Assembly: GCA_037893245.1 (NCBI GenBank)
Contig: JBAIAA010001153.1
Location: forward strand, 430,335 to 494,334
From: Crossaster papposus
Taxonomy: Eukaryota > Echinodermata > Asteroidea > Velatida > Solasteridae
Direction of reading: 5' to 3'
DNA: 64,000 bases
Shown piece by piece: positions 1 through 12,260 of this stretch (position 1 is the first letter of the stretch; each line of letters starts with the position of its first letter). Made by a program: the position numbers and the translations under genes. Below the pieces are notes generated by a model that saw nothing but the letters and a program-made list of their open reading frames with translations, was not told where the DNA came from and ran no database searches.

Positions 1-498
1 AGAATGTTAAAGGCATCAATACGGTTCACGTTATGTTTTGGCACATAAGTTAACATAAATAAACAGTAATAAACCAGGATAAAAGAAAACATCCAAACAA
101 TAACAGTAACCAATAACGACCCCCCCCCCCCCCCCTCCCACACACACACACACACAAGAATTTAAGAATTTTCGAATTTTTTTGTCGTACTTATCTGAAC
201 TCTTATTTAGCGAAATTGATTGCCTCTTTACGAAATAAAAAAAATAAAAAAATCAGCAAACATTTCCAGTCGAACAAGCTTTGCTAAATTGAATGATGAT
301 TGTACGTCACGAAAAAGAAAGACGGTATGCTAAATTGAACACATTGCTAAAATTAGAATGCCTCAAAACAAAATTGAATGCCCGAATTCTAATTTTGAAA
401 CACAATAAAAACTGGAGAGCCAAATTAATTTTTATTCGAACGCACGGAAATTAAATTGGCTGCCCTTTTTCCGAAATTGACTGGGAAAACCTATATTA
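1..498. mobile_element. Right end of mariner-like/foldback family (TATAGGTTTTCC end)
   Basis: The stretch is AT-rich, with AAATTGAATG and AATTCTAATTTTG reiterations. It ends near 498 in AAATTGACTGGGAAAACC-TATATTA, the inverse of the terminal motif seen at 8404 and 29747. It also holds a C15 run at 121-135 and a (CA)n run at 138-156. The left end is outside the window. Confidence 0.45.
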
Positions 499-711
499 TA
501 TGGGTGCACCCATTTATACAAATTTCCATAGACACCAGTGATGAATGCACATACTTCAAAATATTCAGAACTCTCACAGCTGTTCAGGCTCTATATATCC
601 TGCTACATATCCTGCGACCTCTAGGCACCTCAACGTCGCTTGGCACCCTCGATCCACACATGATGTCGTTAACACGTCTAGCCGACTTAGGTAAAGGAGT
701 GTTGGCCTTTC

Positions 712-3090
712 AGTTGAATGTTAAAGGGGTTAACCAGGGCAAAGCTGAACGTGATGCATGGGAAGGCTTGCTCAAGACCATCAAGCAGCCATGATTTGTC
801 TCCAGGAGACCCACTGCGAAACAGCCTCAAGACTAAACAATCCCGCAATACCAACTCGCAGCTTTTATACCACCAGCCGCAAGCATGGGATCGCCAAGTA
901 TGTCAAGGCATCACCTGGACCGTCACGGAGAGTTCCCTACCGAGAAGTAACATCGAAAGGCACCCTGTAGAAGTGCAGCGTATTACGTATGTCAATGTCT
1001 ATACAAACCTCCATCTGTGCGGCTTGAGATAGCATTTTTGCTCGTCTTCCCAGCCACTTGTCTGTATGTAGGCAATTTCACTTGCCGGCATACGGACTGT
1101 GCATGGGTACCGTTTCAGCAACCAAGACGAGAATACCCTTGCCGACAGGGCTTCAGAGACCCCTGACAGCTTTACATCAGGATGATGGAATACTATAACC
1201 AACCCGGATCTGGCCTTCGCAAAAGTAAACCCTGGACAAGTCCTCCCAGAACGGCGTGTCGTAAACCGGTTCTCTAGGTCACATCATCGGGCATCAATGG
1301 TACTCCCGGCAGCACTCTTTAATCCCACCTTTAGTTAGCCAGCGAGGAGCTGGAATTTTCGTAAAGCACGCTGGCAGCAGTTTTCTGAGGCGACCGGAAC
1401 ACCTGGCAAAAGCATTGCCACGCGAAGATCATCAAGAACCTAACACTGCGTATACCAGGCATTCTCAGCAAAGTTGAGAAGTGCAGCCAAAAAGGCGACC
1501 CAACGATTATCTATAAGAACCACATTCCATGCTTGGATCAAGAATACCACTCCTTGTACGACCAGCTTGAAGATTTCACCACTGCTGAAGGTAGTAGGTC
1601 AACATCAGATGCTGTGATGGACCATCTTGACCAAAAGCGCCAAGCCCGGTGGGTAGAAACGGTTGAATCTATTGACTTCACCCACTCTAGCAGAAAGGCG
1701 TCACGGTGGCACACATTGCAAAGTCTGGCTTGTCGAGGAAAGGCAGCCCCAGGCAATTGCCCAGTCTCGGCCAACAACATTGCCTCGCAACTTGTGAAAA
1801 ATTGCCGGCATAACCATCGTGACAGGTCATTCCAGAGGGAACTGACGATGAGTCTGTCAGAGCTGTGGAAATCTCCCGGCGCCGATACCAATCTATCCGC
1901 CGACTTCACACCAACGGAAGTCCGAATTGCGAAGGACGCGGCTATAACGTGGTCGAGACGCTAGGAGGTAAAGGCGCCTCCGGCAGCCGGCCACATCGAC
2001 CTATATGTGACTACGGAGCACAGCCTGAGATCGAAAGTGTTTGATTTTTCCAGACGGAGGAAAACCGGAGGACCCGGAAAAACCTTTGTTTTTACAGGAG
2101 AGAACCAACGCACAACTCTACTTACATATCATGATCCGGGCGAATCGAACCCGGGCCACATTGTTGAGAGGTGAGCGCTTTACGAACAAGCCACCCATGC
2201 CACTCAATCAAGCTCAATGGAACCCGCCTGTCCCACTTATCTTGGAGTAACGCTTGACCGGTCATTGACTTACTGGAAACACCTAGAACTTAAGGTCTGA
2301 AGGACAAAATGTCATCCCGCGCTGCTTTCCTTCGACGGCTCGTTGACACTTATTGGAGCGCAAACACCAAAGTGCTGCGAACTACGACACTAGCTGAATA
2401 TTGTGCTGCCAGCTGACACGTGGTACCGCAGTGCACACACTCGACTTGTCAATGTGCCCATCATTCAACACCTGCCTTCGCACTATCACCGGATGTCTGC
2501 GATCAACATCAGTAGAACAGCTCTCAGTTCTTGCCATGATTCAGCCAGCTATCATTAGACGTGTAGGTACAGCATACTCACTATATGCCGCAAAGCAGCC
2601 CCTTGTCCTGATGATCCTCTCTGGTACTGTTACCAGCAGTGTAGACGCTGGATCTCAGAGGCTAAAATAACGCCACTAATTCAGGCGGCAGCGCATGACT
2701 TCTCCAATCAATATTGGATGGAGAAACCGGAAGCGAGCAGAGACAGCGGAAGTGGGGGCTGCATCGGCAAGCAATCACCGCTCCACAGGTTCATGGTATT
2801 GCCGTCCGAAACCCCTTCTGGACTCCTCCTGAGCAGAACAGAGACAGTTCGTATGAACCGCCTGATGACGGGAGTCGGCCTATTTGCACCCTGTATGCAC
2901 TGATAGGGGCTGTCACCCTCACCCCTATGTGAAAGCAGAGAGATGCAGACAGCCGACCACATAATGAACGGTTGTCCCTTGTACTCTCCTCCAAATAGCC
3001 GTACTGGACTAGAGTCCCTGGATCCTCCATCAAGAAGATAGCTGACAAATAGTTGCCCTGGCATATGAGCAGCAACTCGAAAAAAGAAGG
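712..3090 (+). pseudogene. Degenerate APE-type non-LTR retrotransposon (LINE)
   Basis: Several frames carry pieces of one LINE ORF2 in order. They are an endonuclease start with the ICLQETHC motif (about 790), a VGNF.C.HTD block (about 1068) corresponding to GDFN of the family, and a pre-RT linker with WVE..ESIDFTHSSRKAS (about 1660). Near 2240 comes PTYLGVTLDRSLTYWKHLE, from the end of the reverse transcriptase, followed by C-terminal LRTITGCLRST..EQLSVLA and the region around 2860-3000 encoding a cysteine-rich end. The reverse-transcriptase core between linker and YLGV is absent, and stops and frameshifts abound. The element is dead. The exact LINE clade is not resolved. Confidence 0.85.
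2041..2200 (-). mobile_element. tRNA-derived SINE inside the LINE remnant
   Basis: On the minus strand the segment reads as a tRNA-like head with a degenerate A box (about 2180-2198), AGCGCTCACCTCTC, then a B box GGTTCGATTCG (about 2138-2148). A non-tRNA body follows with TTTTTCCGGGTCCTCCGG and TTTTCCTCC, a sequence style common in invertebrate SINEs. It occupies the place where the LINE's reverse-transcriptase core is missing. Boundaries are approximate. Confidence 0.65.
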
Positions 3091-3686
3091 CTCTGCAGAA
3101 AAATGATCAACATCTCATCTTCTATTTGCTCTTCATTTTTTTGGTGGGTTGACCAATGACTTTTTGAAATATTCTCACCCAAAGCTGAACAAGTAGCCAT
3201 TTTGAAAAAGAACGATAACATAATGGCTAAATAGCGCCCCTTTGGACCCAATTGCAGCTAAGATGTTTAGAATTGGAAGCTCCAAGTGCAGGCCAGAGGT
3301 TCAGTGCCACATATTTTTTATTTCCTCATTCCACGGCTCTCAGTACTTTCTTATATAGAATAACTGTTATTCATGAGTTCAGCGTATTTAGGTAACATAA
3401 CCCGGTTTTCCCTCAGCCTTGCTCTATGGTTAATATAATCCACAAGAACATTGGCAAAGAAGAAGATAAACGTTAACGATAGCCCGATTCGTACTACAGA
3501 CCGCCTTTCGATCCATAGGTCACCTCTCTACCAACTAGGCTATTGGTGAGTAGGTTGAGCAAAGCCTTTCTTTAGCCGAGTTGCCATGGTTTTGTTCATG
3601 AATATATATTCACGCACAACCCAGTTGCAAAACAAAAAATCGCGAACCGCTACACGGGTTAGTATATATTAGGTGTCTTCCGTTGT

Positions 3687-3990
3687 ATAGACCTTATTCA
3701 CGAAGAAGCCATTATGGTCGTGTTCCTTTAATGTAGGCCTATTTTATCAATTGTAAAATGTTGAATGGGATGGTGCCAGACTATTTTTGCATTCTAGCCT
3801 CACCTTCAATATTTTTTTAATGTGGCTTAAAACATTAAGGTATGTTTAATCACAAATTTAAAATTATTCACCAGAGAAAACTGGTATTTATTTAGAATTA
3901 ACGTTAGGTAATTTCTATCCGCAAGTTCCCAAAAATAAGATTTTATCTTACTTTCAATTTAATTTGGCCGAATCGTGAATAAAGCCTATA
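3687..3990. mobile_element. MITE, GGGCTTTATTCACGAGTCGG family, copy 1
   Basis: Termini ACCTTATTCACGA and TCGTGAATAAAGCC are inverted. The interior shares CACCAGAGAAAACTGGTATT and the AGTGAGGCTAGAATGC-like block with copies at 39773, 41291 and 45585. This copy is in the opposite orientation to the other three. Confidence 0.7.
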
Positions 3991-4648
3991 GGGGGTAAGA
4001 ACCCATCATATTCACTGAAGTTGGAATCATTCAGTGATAACAGTACAGTAAACATTGACGAGGGCTCCAGGATTGTGTCGTACAAGATGCGTACTGATAT
4101 GAAATAATAATCTTGGCCATCAGTCACTATAAGAAGTTCCTCGTTGCTTTGTGAATACAACACAGACCCACTATTTCCCCGCCGCGCTATAACTAGCATC
4201 ACCTCGTGTACATTGTAAAGCTCGTTCTCACATTTATAATGACACGCGTTGCATTGTAATATAATCATGGTTGGTGTATATTTGATTTACCGCTTGTGGG
4301 TGCGCCATTGTTAGGTTCAATATTATGGAACGCCAAACGCGCCTTCAGTAGTTGGCTTTTATTTCTTTTCACAATTTCACCATTTTATTCTTCAATTTCA
4401 TCATTTCATTCTTCAATTTCATCATTCCATTCTTCAATTTTACCATCTTATTCCTCATTTGTGTCATTTTGTTCTTCAATTTCGTCATTTCATTCTTAAT
4501 TCCAGCATGTTATTTTTTAATTTTATCATTTCATTCATCAATTGTACCATTTCATTGGCTCGTTTGGGCATTTTAATCTTTAATTTCGTCATTTTATTCT
4601 TTAATTTCGTCATTTCTTTCTTTAATTTCGTCATTTCATTCCTCTTTG

Positions 4649-5275
4649 GTATAGGCTTCAGCCGAACACTAATTAGTGCATAATTACCCCGTTAAATAGA
4701 TCCCTTTTTATGCGTTTCTTTTCTTCATAATGCGTATATTAGTGCCCCTTTAAAACAAAATGTACCTCACATGTTATCAACAACTCGTAATTTTATTGTA
4801 TAATCTAAAAGATCATGCTACTGGGTACACTTTATTTTGGTATGGGCTTCAGCCGAAACCCTAATTAAAGGGACACTGGTATACGCATCTTAACAACAAC
4901 GCATTACAATACTGCAGTGAAAAGGGATATATTTAACGGGGTAATTAGGCACTAATTAGTGTTCGGCTGAAGTCCATACCAAAATTAAGTGTACCCAGTA
5001 GCATGAACTTGTAGATTATAGGATAAAAATTAGAGTTACTTTTTGATAACATGTGAGGTACATTTTGTTTTAAAAGTGTACTGATGTACACACCGGAACG
5101 AGAACGCATTACAATACTGCACTGAAAAGGGATCTATTTAACGGAGTAATTAGGCACTTAGTGTTCGGCTGAAGCCTATACCAAAATTAAGTGTGCCCAG
5201 TAGCATGATCTAGTAGACTATAAAATAAAAATATGAGTTTTTGATAACATGTGAGGTACACTTTGTTTTAAATGT
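4649..5275. repeat. Three copies (one inverted) of a ~200-bp MITE inside the foldback
   Basis: Copies lie at about 4649-4845 (minus), 4860-5070 (plus) and 5082-5275 (plus). Shared words are ACGCATTACAATACTGCA, TTCGGCTGAAG, TACCCAGTAGCATGA and GATAACATGTGAGGTAC. The outer end of the middle copy is TTAAAGGGACACT, consistent with a TTAA-type insertion. Confidence 0.75.
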
Positions 5276-5681
5276 TGCATTCTCTGTTCTCCATCTCTAA
5301 AAGGTTTGAACAATAATTGATTTCTTCCATTAGGTAGCTAATCTGTCTTCAAAATCACAGAAAAAGTTAAAAAGGTGTTGGTTATGTTATATGATTTGTT
5401 ATGGTTTGAAAAAGTATTGTTATTTGCCTTTTATTTTTAAACATTCGTTTAAAAAAAAAAATTAAGTGAAGCTTCTAAATTTAAAAATATGCGTCACCTT
5501 TTGCAGCATGTATTATAGATTTCCGGCTTTTGGTGAATGCGCAGTTGAATCCGCGGCCAGAAATTCGGCCCAATACGCGGCTACCTTGAGTCAGGTCACC
5601 AGTCTTGTAAAACACGGAGAGATTCTTGTTGAAACAGGGTCAAAGGTTAATCTGTTTACGCGATCCCGCTGTTATAACTAG

Positions 5682-5825
5682 AAGAATGAAATGCTGAACT
5701 AGACGAATGAAATGCTGAACTATAGACGAATGAAATGCAGATTGGACAAATGAAATGCAGATTGGACTAATGAAATGAGGAGTAGCTGAATGGAATGCAG
5801 AATCGCCGAATTCGATGAACATTCG
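5682..5825. repeat. Short GAATGAAATGC(T/A) tandem array
   Basis: Units of about 18-21 bp with the core GAATGAAATGC are repeated imperfectly about seven times, next to the right foldback arm. Confidence 0.7.
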
Positions 5826-6342
5826 TAGACGTAATGATAAAAAGAAAAATACCAAGCTAATTTAAATTAAACGAAATTAAAGAAAGAAATGACGAAATTA
5901 AAGAAAGAAATGACGAAATTAAAGAAAGAAATGACGAAATTAAAGAATAAAATGCCCAAACGAGCCAATGAAACTAATTGATGAATGAAATGATAACATT
6001 AAATAATAACACAGTGCTGGAATTAAGAATGAAATGACGAAATTGAACAATAAAATGACAAAAATGAGGAATAAAATGGTAAAATTGAAGAATGAAATGA
6101 TGAAATTGCAGAATTGAATGGTGAAATTGTGAAAAGAAATGAAAGCCAACTACTGAAGGCGCGTTTGGCGTTCCATACAATATCGCATGACTCCGACCGT
6201 TCCATCCATGGCGCAAAACGAAATCGTCACAATGAACGAAACCCAGGTGTGAAGGACCAAGCTTGAATCGGAATTAAATATTTGAGAACAAATTTAAATA
6301 AATTTGTTCAAATTAACTACAAGGGACATTGACTATAGTTAA

Positions 6343-6632
6343 AGGTATACACCATTTGCATTTGATGAAATTTTCAGCTTTATAGTCTGATGTGTGCTTG
6401 ACTCAATTACACAGACTAATTTACTTAGCATAAGTTTGAAATTGATTGATATAAGACGAATTCGATTTCTAAATGCTGCCTTTATAGAGTGACCAAAATT
6501 TAAAATTAAATGGTAAATGACTAAATTGGTTTGGTAAAACCGTGTAATTTTTTTCTCGGACGAAAGTAAATGTAATAGTTGGTGAATGCGAATGAAAAGT
6601 GGTTTTAAATAGCTAAGAAAAACCTATAGCAT
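6343..6632. mobile_element. Partial element of the TATAGGTTTTCC family with a TTAA-element end fused
   Basis: The segment from GTCTGATGTGTGCTTGACTC to AAAAACCTATAGC matches the right arm of the element at 29747-31011 (compare 30720-31011). It begins with TTAAAGGTATACACCATTTG, which looks like the left tip of the AGGTAGGATACACC family. Confidence 0.5.
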
Positions 6633-6945
6633 TTTCTTTTTCCTTTTTCGTTTTATATTTTTTTTGTGGCCTATGCGCATGTCTCGATATTGCGCAAGTC
6701 TGTACTATTTTGAGTCGGTCGCATAGTAGCGTTGCGTTTCATTTTTGATTAACCTGTGGACCTTTGTGTGCATGTCATCTGCTCGTTTATATCAATGGTG
6801 TTGCCATGGTAATCGCGCTGCGAACAGATTGCGATGTCACACTTTACTAACGTGTGCACGCGAGGCGGTCAATCACATTTATTGCTCGGGAACGCACCGG
6901 GCAGACAAGTACGCTACGGTGCGCCGTGACTGCTGACAGCGTACA

Positions 6946-6972
6946 TGTATATGTACATGTACATGTACATGT
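6946..6972. repeat. TACATG microsatellite
   Basis: TACATG reiterations (one unit TATATG) run just left of the AGCACGATATG element. Confidence 0.9.
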
Positions 6973-6993
6973 AGATGGTCGAAAATTATACCC

Positions 6994-7076
6994 AGCACGA
7001 TATGTGGCAGAGGGGTACCCCCCCCCCCCCCCCCTATTATCCCTATACCTTATACACACTCAGCACTATTGTAACC

Positions 7077-7108
<32 letters not shown>

Positions 7109-7200
7109 ATCTTGATACCTAAAAGGAATTCCTGAGATTCCGGGAACACAATGGTCAACACAAAAAAGGGGGGGGGGGTTTCTCTGCCACATATCGTGCT
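6994..7200. mobile_element. Short TIR element, AGCACGATATGTGGCAGAG family, copy 1
   Basis: Inverted termini AGCACGATATGTGGCAGAG and CTCTGCCACATATCGTGCT enclose poly-C and poly-G runs and CTAAAAGGAATTCCTGAG. The second copy is at 62450. Both sides carry GTCGAAAATT. Confidence 0.75.
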
Positions 7201-8403
7201 TCATAATGTCGAAAATTGTGCACACAAGAAGTAGACAGGTGTGGGAACACGTCAGTAGCGGATAAAGTTTTGATTCGGAATGTTAGGAAATTGCTATGGA
7301 TAATAAAACTGCCGAGCCATATATCAGATTTAAGTAGTTTTAGGAACTATACAATCCAAGGACAGCGTATAGAGGTAATTGCTATCGATGCCTCAGCCAG
7401 TAGCGTACTCGCTATCTTACTCGCGCTTTAGATAATAGCCGAACTAGTGAAGCCAAAACTTGGTGTGTATTACAAACCATTGGCTGTCGGCCGAATTTGT
7501 AATTAAGCAGACCAGAATTTGTGTGTCACACGAAGTGTGTTGGGCTTGATCTGCTAAAAACTTGTTTCTCTTTTGCCGAGTATACTGGATCATATAGAAA
7601 ATGTGAAACAATTGGTGCAGGCATGGGGTATATAGTCACGTGCTGTTGATTGTCATGGTCATACGAGTTATTATTTCTTTTGAATGCGGTTAAATGAGTA
7701 CAGGCTTGAATTTTTCAGTGTTTATTTTGTTACCATCCAAAATGTACATATAAATTAATTGATAAATAGGCCTATGATAATATGAAGGAGTTGATATAGT
7801 TATTTCACAAAATGAACGTCAAAACGCGTAATACACGTCAGAAATAATGAGCGGGATCAAATACACACAAAAATACGTTAACCCTCCTAGGCCTCTATTG
7901 TCTCGTGGGAGGAAAGTGAACGAGGTTGGGCTTAATCGGCCCTGGCGATTACAAATATTATGTCAAAAGCATGTCATTGTACAGTATATGTATTTTGTTG
8001 TCACGTTGTTATCAAGTCATGCCAGTACGCTCAGTTTGCCAATCATTGCTTTCTGAATAGCGCACGTGATCAATGACGTACATCGTTCCAAGATGGCGGT
8101 ATCCGTGACACGGCCTATGAAGGCATAAGGCAGACAAAGCGGGAATTTCTGTCCATTCATGTTTACACTGGTCGCAAGTGGCATGTATTCCAGATCATGC
8201 AGGTGACAGACGATAATCACGTTATTGATACATTGCTTATGGTTGTACCATACCGAAAGCTGTTTATAACATTAAAGGGGTACTATGTCTTAGAATTGCC
8301 CAATTGGGCGTTTTAAACTAAATTTTGTTAATCGGAAAGAACATTTAAAAGTAGGATATAAACATTTACAGTACACAACCATCCTTTAACAACTAGGCGT
8401 TTT
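7201..8403. other. No recognised feature
   Basis: I see AT-rich sequence with no repeat family or coding pattern I recognise. Confidence 0.6.
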
Positions 8404-10598
8404 AGTATAGGTTTTCCCGGCCAATTTGAACAAAAAAACATTCATGTAAATATACCCGGCTCATTCGATTTCGCTTGAAAATAAATGCTCAGGTACATCA
8501 GCATTCAATAGGTAAAAACAGTCATTCAATTTTAAAACTTGAGCATTCATAAGACAAATACAATAATTCAATTTGAAATGGTCACTTAGTTCATTCAATT
8601 TCGTCACAGCCAGCAGCAACGGGCGGGTCGACTATTCATGTTCATTAACTGGCAAACATTTTAAAAACGTTTGCATTCAAATTTGTATTTGCCTATAAAG
8701 GCAGGATATTATGAGTAGAAATCACTTCTACAATGTTGCCGATTAATACCTCTCACTAAATTAACGATTTTGAAGCGAAAATGACTGCCCGTGGTCATTA
8801 CAGAAGAGTGAGCAATGTAGATAGAGGAAGGCTGATTGAAGCATTCGAGGGCAACCATGCTGACTACTTAGAATTGGCAGATACTATCAAGAGGTCTACT
8901 GCAAGGTCTATCGTGGCAACATACTTGGGCACCGGTCGTCACGAGAAGTTGCCTACAGGAGGGGCACACAACACTAAAGTAGATGAGGAGATGCGAGATG
9001 AGCTTGAGCGATTGCTGGACGTCAACCCTTTACTAACTCTCACTCAGTTGAAAGATGAGCTCCAACGTTCTCTGCCAGACAAGCCAACCGTGTCTCCAAG
9101 CACAACAGCTAGAACCCTGGACGGCATGCTCACTGATCCAGAAGACAGGCATTATGCCCGCAACTCGCCACGAGTACGCGCAGTGGTTCATGCAGTACGG
9201 AGTTGTCGGCCACTGCGTGTTCAATGACGAAACTGGCTACAACATAATGGACGAGGCGGTCTTTTGGAAGAGCACCTCGCGGTATCCTAGCGAGACGCGT
9301 GGTACACGCACAACGCGGACGCAACTGCAATGTGACATTCGCTGTTTCTGGATAGATTGGTCTTGTACACTATCGAATAGCTTTTTAACCGTCACGAGGG
9401 AAAGATTTAAGAGAACAAATTATGTTTCCCGCAGATGAACCAGTCTTTCTTGTATACGACAGTGCTAGACCTACCAGCAGGAATCAATCAGCTGATCCAG
9501 TTGAAGCGTCTGCCACCCTACTCACCATTCCTGAACATGACTCAAATGGCCCATTCGTCATTCAAAGCCGGCGTCAAACGCGGGATTTTGCCCTCCCAGA
9601 ATAGCAGCTACGAGAAGGGGACCTAGAAGCAGCACATAACACAGGGGTGATCTTTAACCGTGGAGGGGTGACCTCATTCAAAAGGTGGCTCAACAAAATG
9701 TTGGACAAATAACTCAATTGTGTGAGATGGTACAACAACAGCCAAACTTACATGCCGAGATGCCTAACACGTCAGAACATTGAAGGTTAAAGAAAACAAT
9801 TTCAGATATATAAACGTATAAGAAATAAACAGAAACAAAAAAGGACCTGTTAACAAAATCCACTGGGAAACAACATTTATTTTTTATAACGATCCCCTTA
9901 TACGAAAATCACATATTAATTATTGTTTAATTTACATGGTCTTAACATTCACGAATAAAGAAGACAACAAAATTGAATTAAAGACCAATTCAAACGATTA
10001 CAATGCAAACAAATGCAAGAACAATATTGTGTATTGTTTTGTTTATACTTATGTGCCATAAAACTTTATTCAGCCGTTCTTTAGACACATTATAAAGTTT
10101 AATCATGGGGTAACAAAACAAACGGAACACATTTGCAATTAAAACTAACAATAAGAATTACATGAAACGCGTAAGGCAGATAAGCCACACAACTGCTAAT
10201 AAAATATCATTATCGCTAACTTTAAACGCAAGCATGTTAGCCGTACCATACTCGTGTTGAATTTAAACGCTCAAATGTTAAAACGCGTTGCCCATAAACG
10301 AAAAAGAAAAAACAAAATCGCATTGCGCTTCGATGACTTTAAATTTGATTGCACCTCTTGGGAAAAGGTGGTGGATATTCAACAAAAGAATAGCAATCTT
10401 GTAGTCTTGAATGCCTATAAACGAAATGGAAATAAAATAAAGGAATCACGGGTGCACGAAAACGAAATTGAATGCAATAATATCGAAAGAGTAACCCTAT
10501 AGTTAATTGATTGAATTGTAGGGAATTGCGTGAATATTAAAGCGCAATAATGAAATTGAATGCTCTTTTGCTGAAATTGGCCAGGAAAAGCTATATTA
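8404..10598 (+). mobile_element. Mariner/IS630-like DNA transposon, degenerate
   Basis: The ends are inverted: ATAGGTTTTCCCGGCCAATT at 8407 and AATTGGCCAGGAAAAGCTAT at about 10576-10595. TA dinucleotides sit next to both ends. Subterminal regions are filled with ATTCAATTT/ATTCGATTT words. The transposase relic (8781-9789) lies in the left half. About 0.8 kb of AT-rich sequence without coding pattern fills the right half. Confidence 0.75.
8781..9789 (+). pseudogene. Tc1/mariner-like transposase pseudogene
   Basis: The frame opens MTARGHYRRVSNVDRGRLI and continues through a helix-turn-helix with TARSIVATYL..GR, GGAHNTKVD and LLTLTQLKDEL..SLPDKP, up to TARTLDGML (about 9130). It then shifts frame to EYAQWFMQYGVVGHCVFND-ETGYN, shifts again to FLVYDSARP..RN, and again to LPPYSPFLN. 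The C-terminal end WYNNSQTYMPRCLTRQNIEG stops near 9789. These match the catalytic order of IS630/Tc1-type DDE transposases. The third catalytic acid appears as Gln (codon CAA near 9543), and part of the middle is lost. At least three frameshifts make it inactive. Confidence 0.85.
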
Positions 10599-10871
10599 TT
10601 TCTGTGTAAAACAAGATACGGGGTCACAATTATTGAACCCCGAATCTCGAGCTGTTTAGGTTTAGTCGTGATTCCAGCCGGAAAAAGTTCGCCTTTTGCG
10701 GACGTGTAAAAAAACACATTTGTGCAGTGGTACCGTGTGCAATTTGTGAAAACAAGGGGTTTTCCGTCTTTTCTCGAGAACGGTATAACATTAGGTTGGT
10801 ATTCATGTTTGAAATAGGATAAGTAAACAATCAAAAACATGATATTTTGGATTTCAGGACACATTTCCCCT

Positions 10872-11108
10872 TTAACCAGTTCGCGCCGGAGGACGTATAT
10901 ACACGCAAAGTTTGTCCGAGATTCAAAACGGATGACGCTTAAACACGTCACTAGGAAGGCAAAAAATGTCTCAGCAACGAGCAAGGCTGAAAATGCGTGG
11001 GTGTGCTTCTCGGTACAATCGGCCTGAACCCGCCTCGGATCGAGTTTCGTTAATAATACCAAGCCTCGGCTCGGTGAATGTTACAATAAACCCGGCGCAA
11101 ACTGGTTA
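10872..11108. mobile_element. MITE, AACCAGTTCGCGCCGG family, copy 1
   Basis: The termini TTAACCAGTTCGCGCCGG and CCGGCGCAAACTGGTTAA are inverted. The interior holds GACGTATATACACGCAAAGT, AGCAAGGC and CGCCTCGGATCGAGTTTC. The same layout occurs at 13247, and rearranged copies at 13605 and 42338. Confidence 0.85.
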
Positions 11109-12256
11109 AAGTATAAAGAATGACCTTTTGTTCGTTGAGATAAATTTCTGAAGGACCCCCCCCCCCCCCCCACACCACCGGTCGCTTTGTTTACACATGC
11201 ACTTTCCCGTAAGCATGAGGGGGACGACTGTTTCGTAAACCCATGCTATAGCGCAAACGTAAACAAAGCGTTACGCCATCAGTAAAGAGGCTTATTATAT
11301 ATATAAGCTAAATACGTCTAACAAAATTATGCAAAATGGACAGTGTCTACCCGACACTTGGGGTGGCATACATGCAATCACACGTATGAAGCTCATCAAC
11401 CATACACAAAACTCTATACATATTTTGGCCCATAATTCATACACATTGAGTTGCAAGTCAGGTTCGTGGGCTTTCTATTCCCTTATTTTTTTATTATTTA
11501 AAACCACAAAGAAGAAAAGGAAAATGAAGAAAAATAATGGATAGCGAGGCCAACCACCAGACTAATACCGTCTATAAACGCATGACGTTTTAAATTGTTA
11601 TACCTCTGTCTTGGATACTATATTTGTATTGGTCTAAAACAATCACGTGTCCGTTGTATAACAACGTATATCCCACCCCCAGTGTGATATCACACGGCAG
11701 CCACACACAGTTAGCTCACTGTGAGCTGTTTAATCGTACACCCGCGTAATGTTTCCCTGCACATTATTAACGATAGTGTATAAATCCTCATAAATGTCCA
11801 CTTCGATCGCCTCGCGATCGGGTGCAATGCGTCCCTCGGGTGTTCAAAACGTCATATCCCACATCACAGCAGTCACCAATTGTATATTGTACCGTTATGT
11901 CATCATAAGTAAAATACCGTGCGTCTACCTAGCAGTGGTGCTGCTGATGAACGGCTGCGACAGAGTGCAAATATTAGAATGCGCATTGCAATGTGCAATT
12001 TTGTCTCTAAATATAGGAGAGGTGGCATTATAGGGAAACATTAAAGTGTCTTCCTAATTGTCCCCATAAAGCATTACAAATAACCGCTCAAGTGTCTCCC
12101 TAAGGGTACATTGTGTGGTTTTAAGCGATCACACGATTTTGCACCGGGCTTTATTGGCAGTTATCGGCCGTACGCTGATGTTAAAATGTAAAACGTGATT
12201 CTAATTATAATAACACAATGATTTATAAATTATTCATCCAACCTTTTGTCTGTAGA
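11109..12256. other. No recognised feature
   Basis: There is a C15 tract at 11155-11171, and otherwise single-copy-looking sequence without convincing coding or repeat content. Confidence 0.55.
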
Positions 12257-12260
12257 TTAA

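Larger units (their letters stand above)
4298..6220. repeat. Large foldback element with TTCAATTTC-type minisatellite arms
   Basis: Left arm 4298-4642 is nearly the reverse complement of right arm about 5863-6220. Both carry GGAACGCCAAACGCGCC, TCAGTAGTTGGCTTT, and then many reiterations of TTCAATTTCATCATTTCATTC. Runs of open frame here (Phe/Ile/Ser-rich) are by-products of the repeat. The loop holds three copies of another element and a short GAATGAAATGC array. Confidence 0.85.

Noticed and set aside
4296-6216. Phe/Ile/Ser/His-rich frames
   Set aside because: Translations of TTCAATTTC/TTTCATTC low-complexity repeats in the foldback arms.
10415-11062. 215-codon minus-strand frame
   Set aside because: It runs across the end of the mariner-like element and through a MITE copy; composition is that of repeats, not of one protein.
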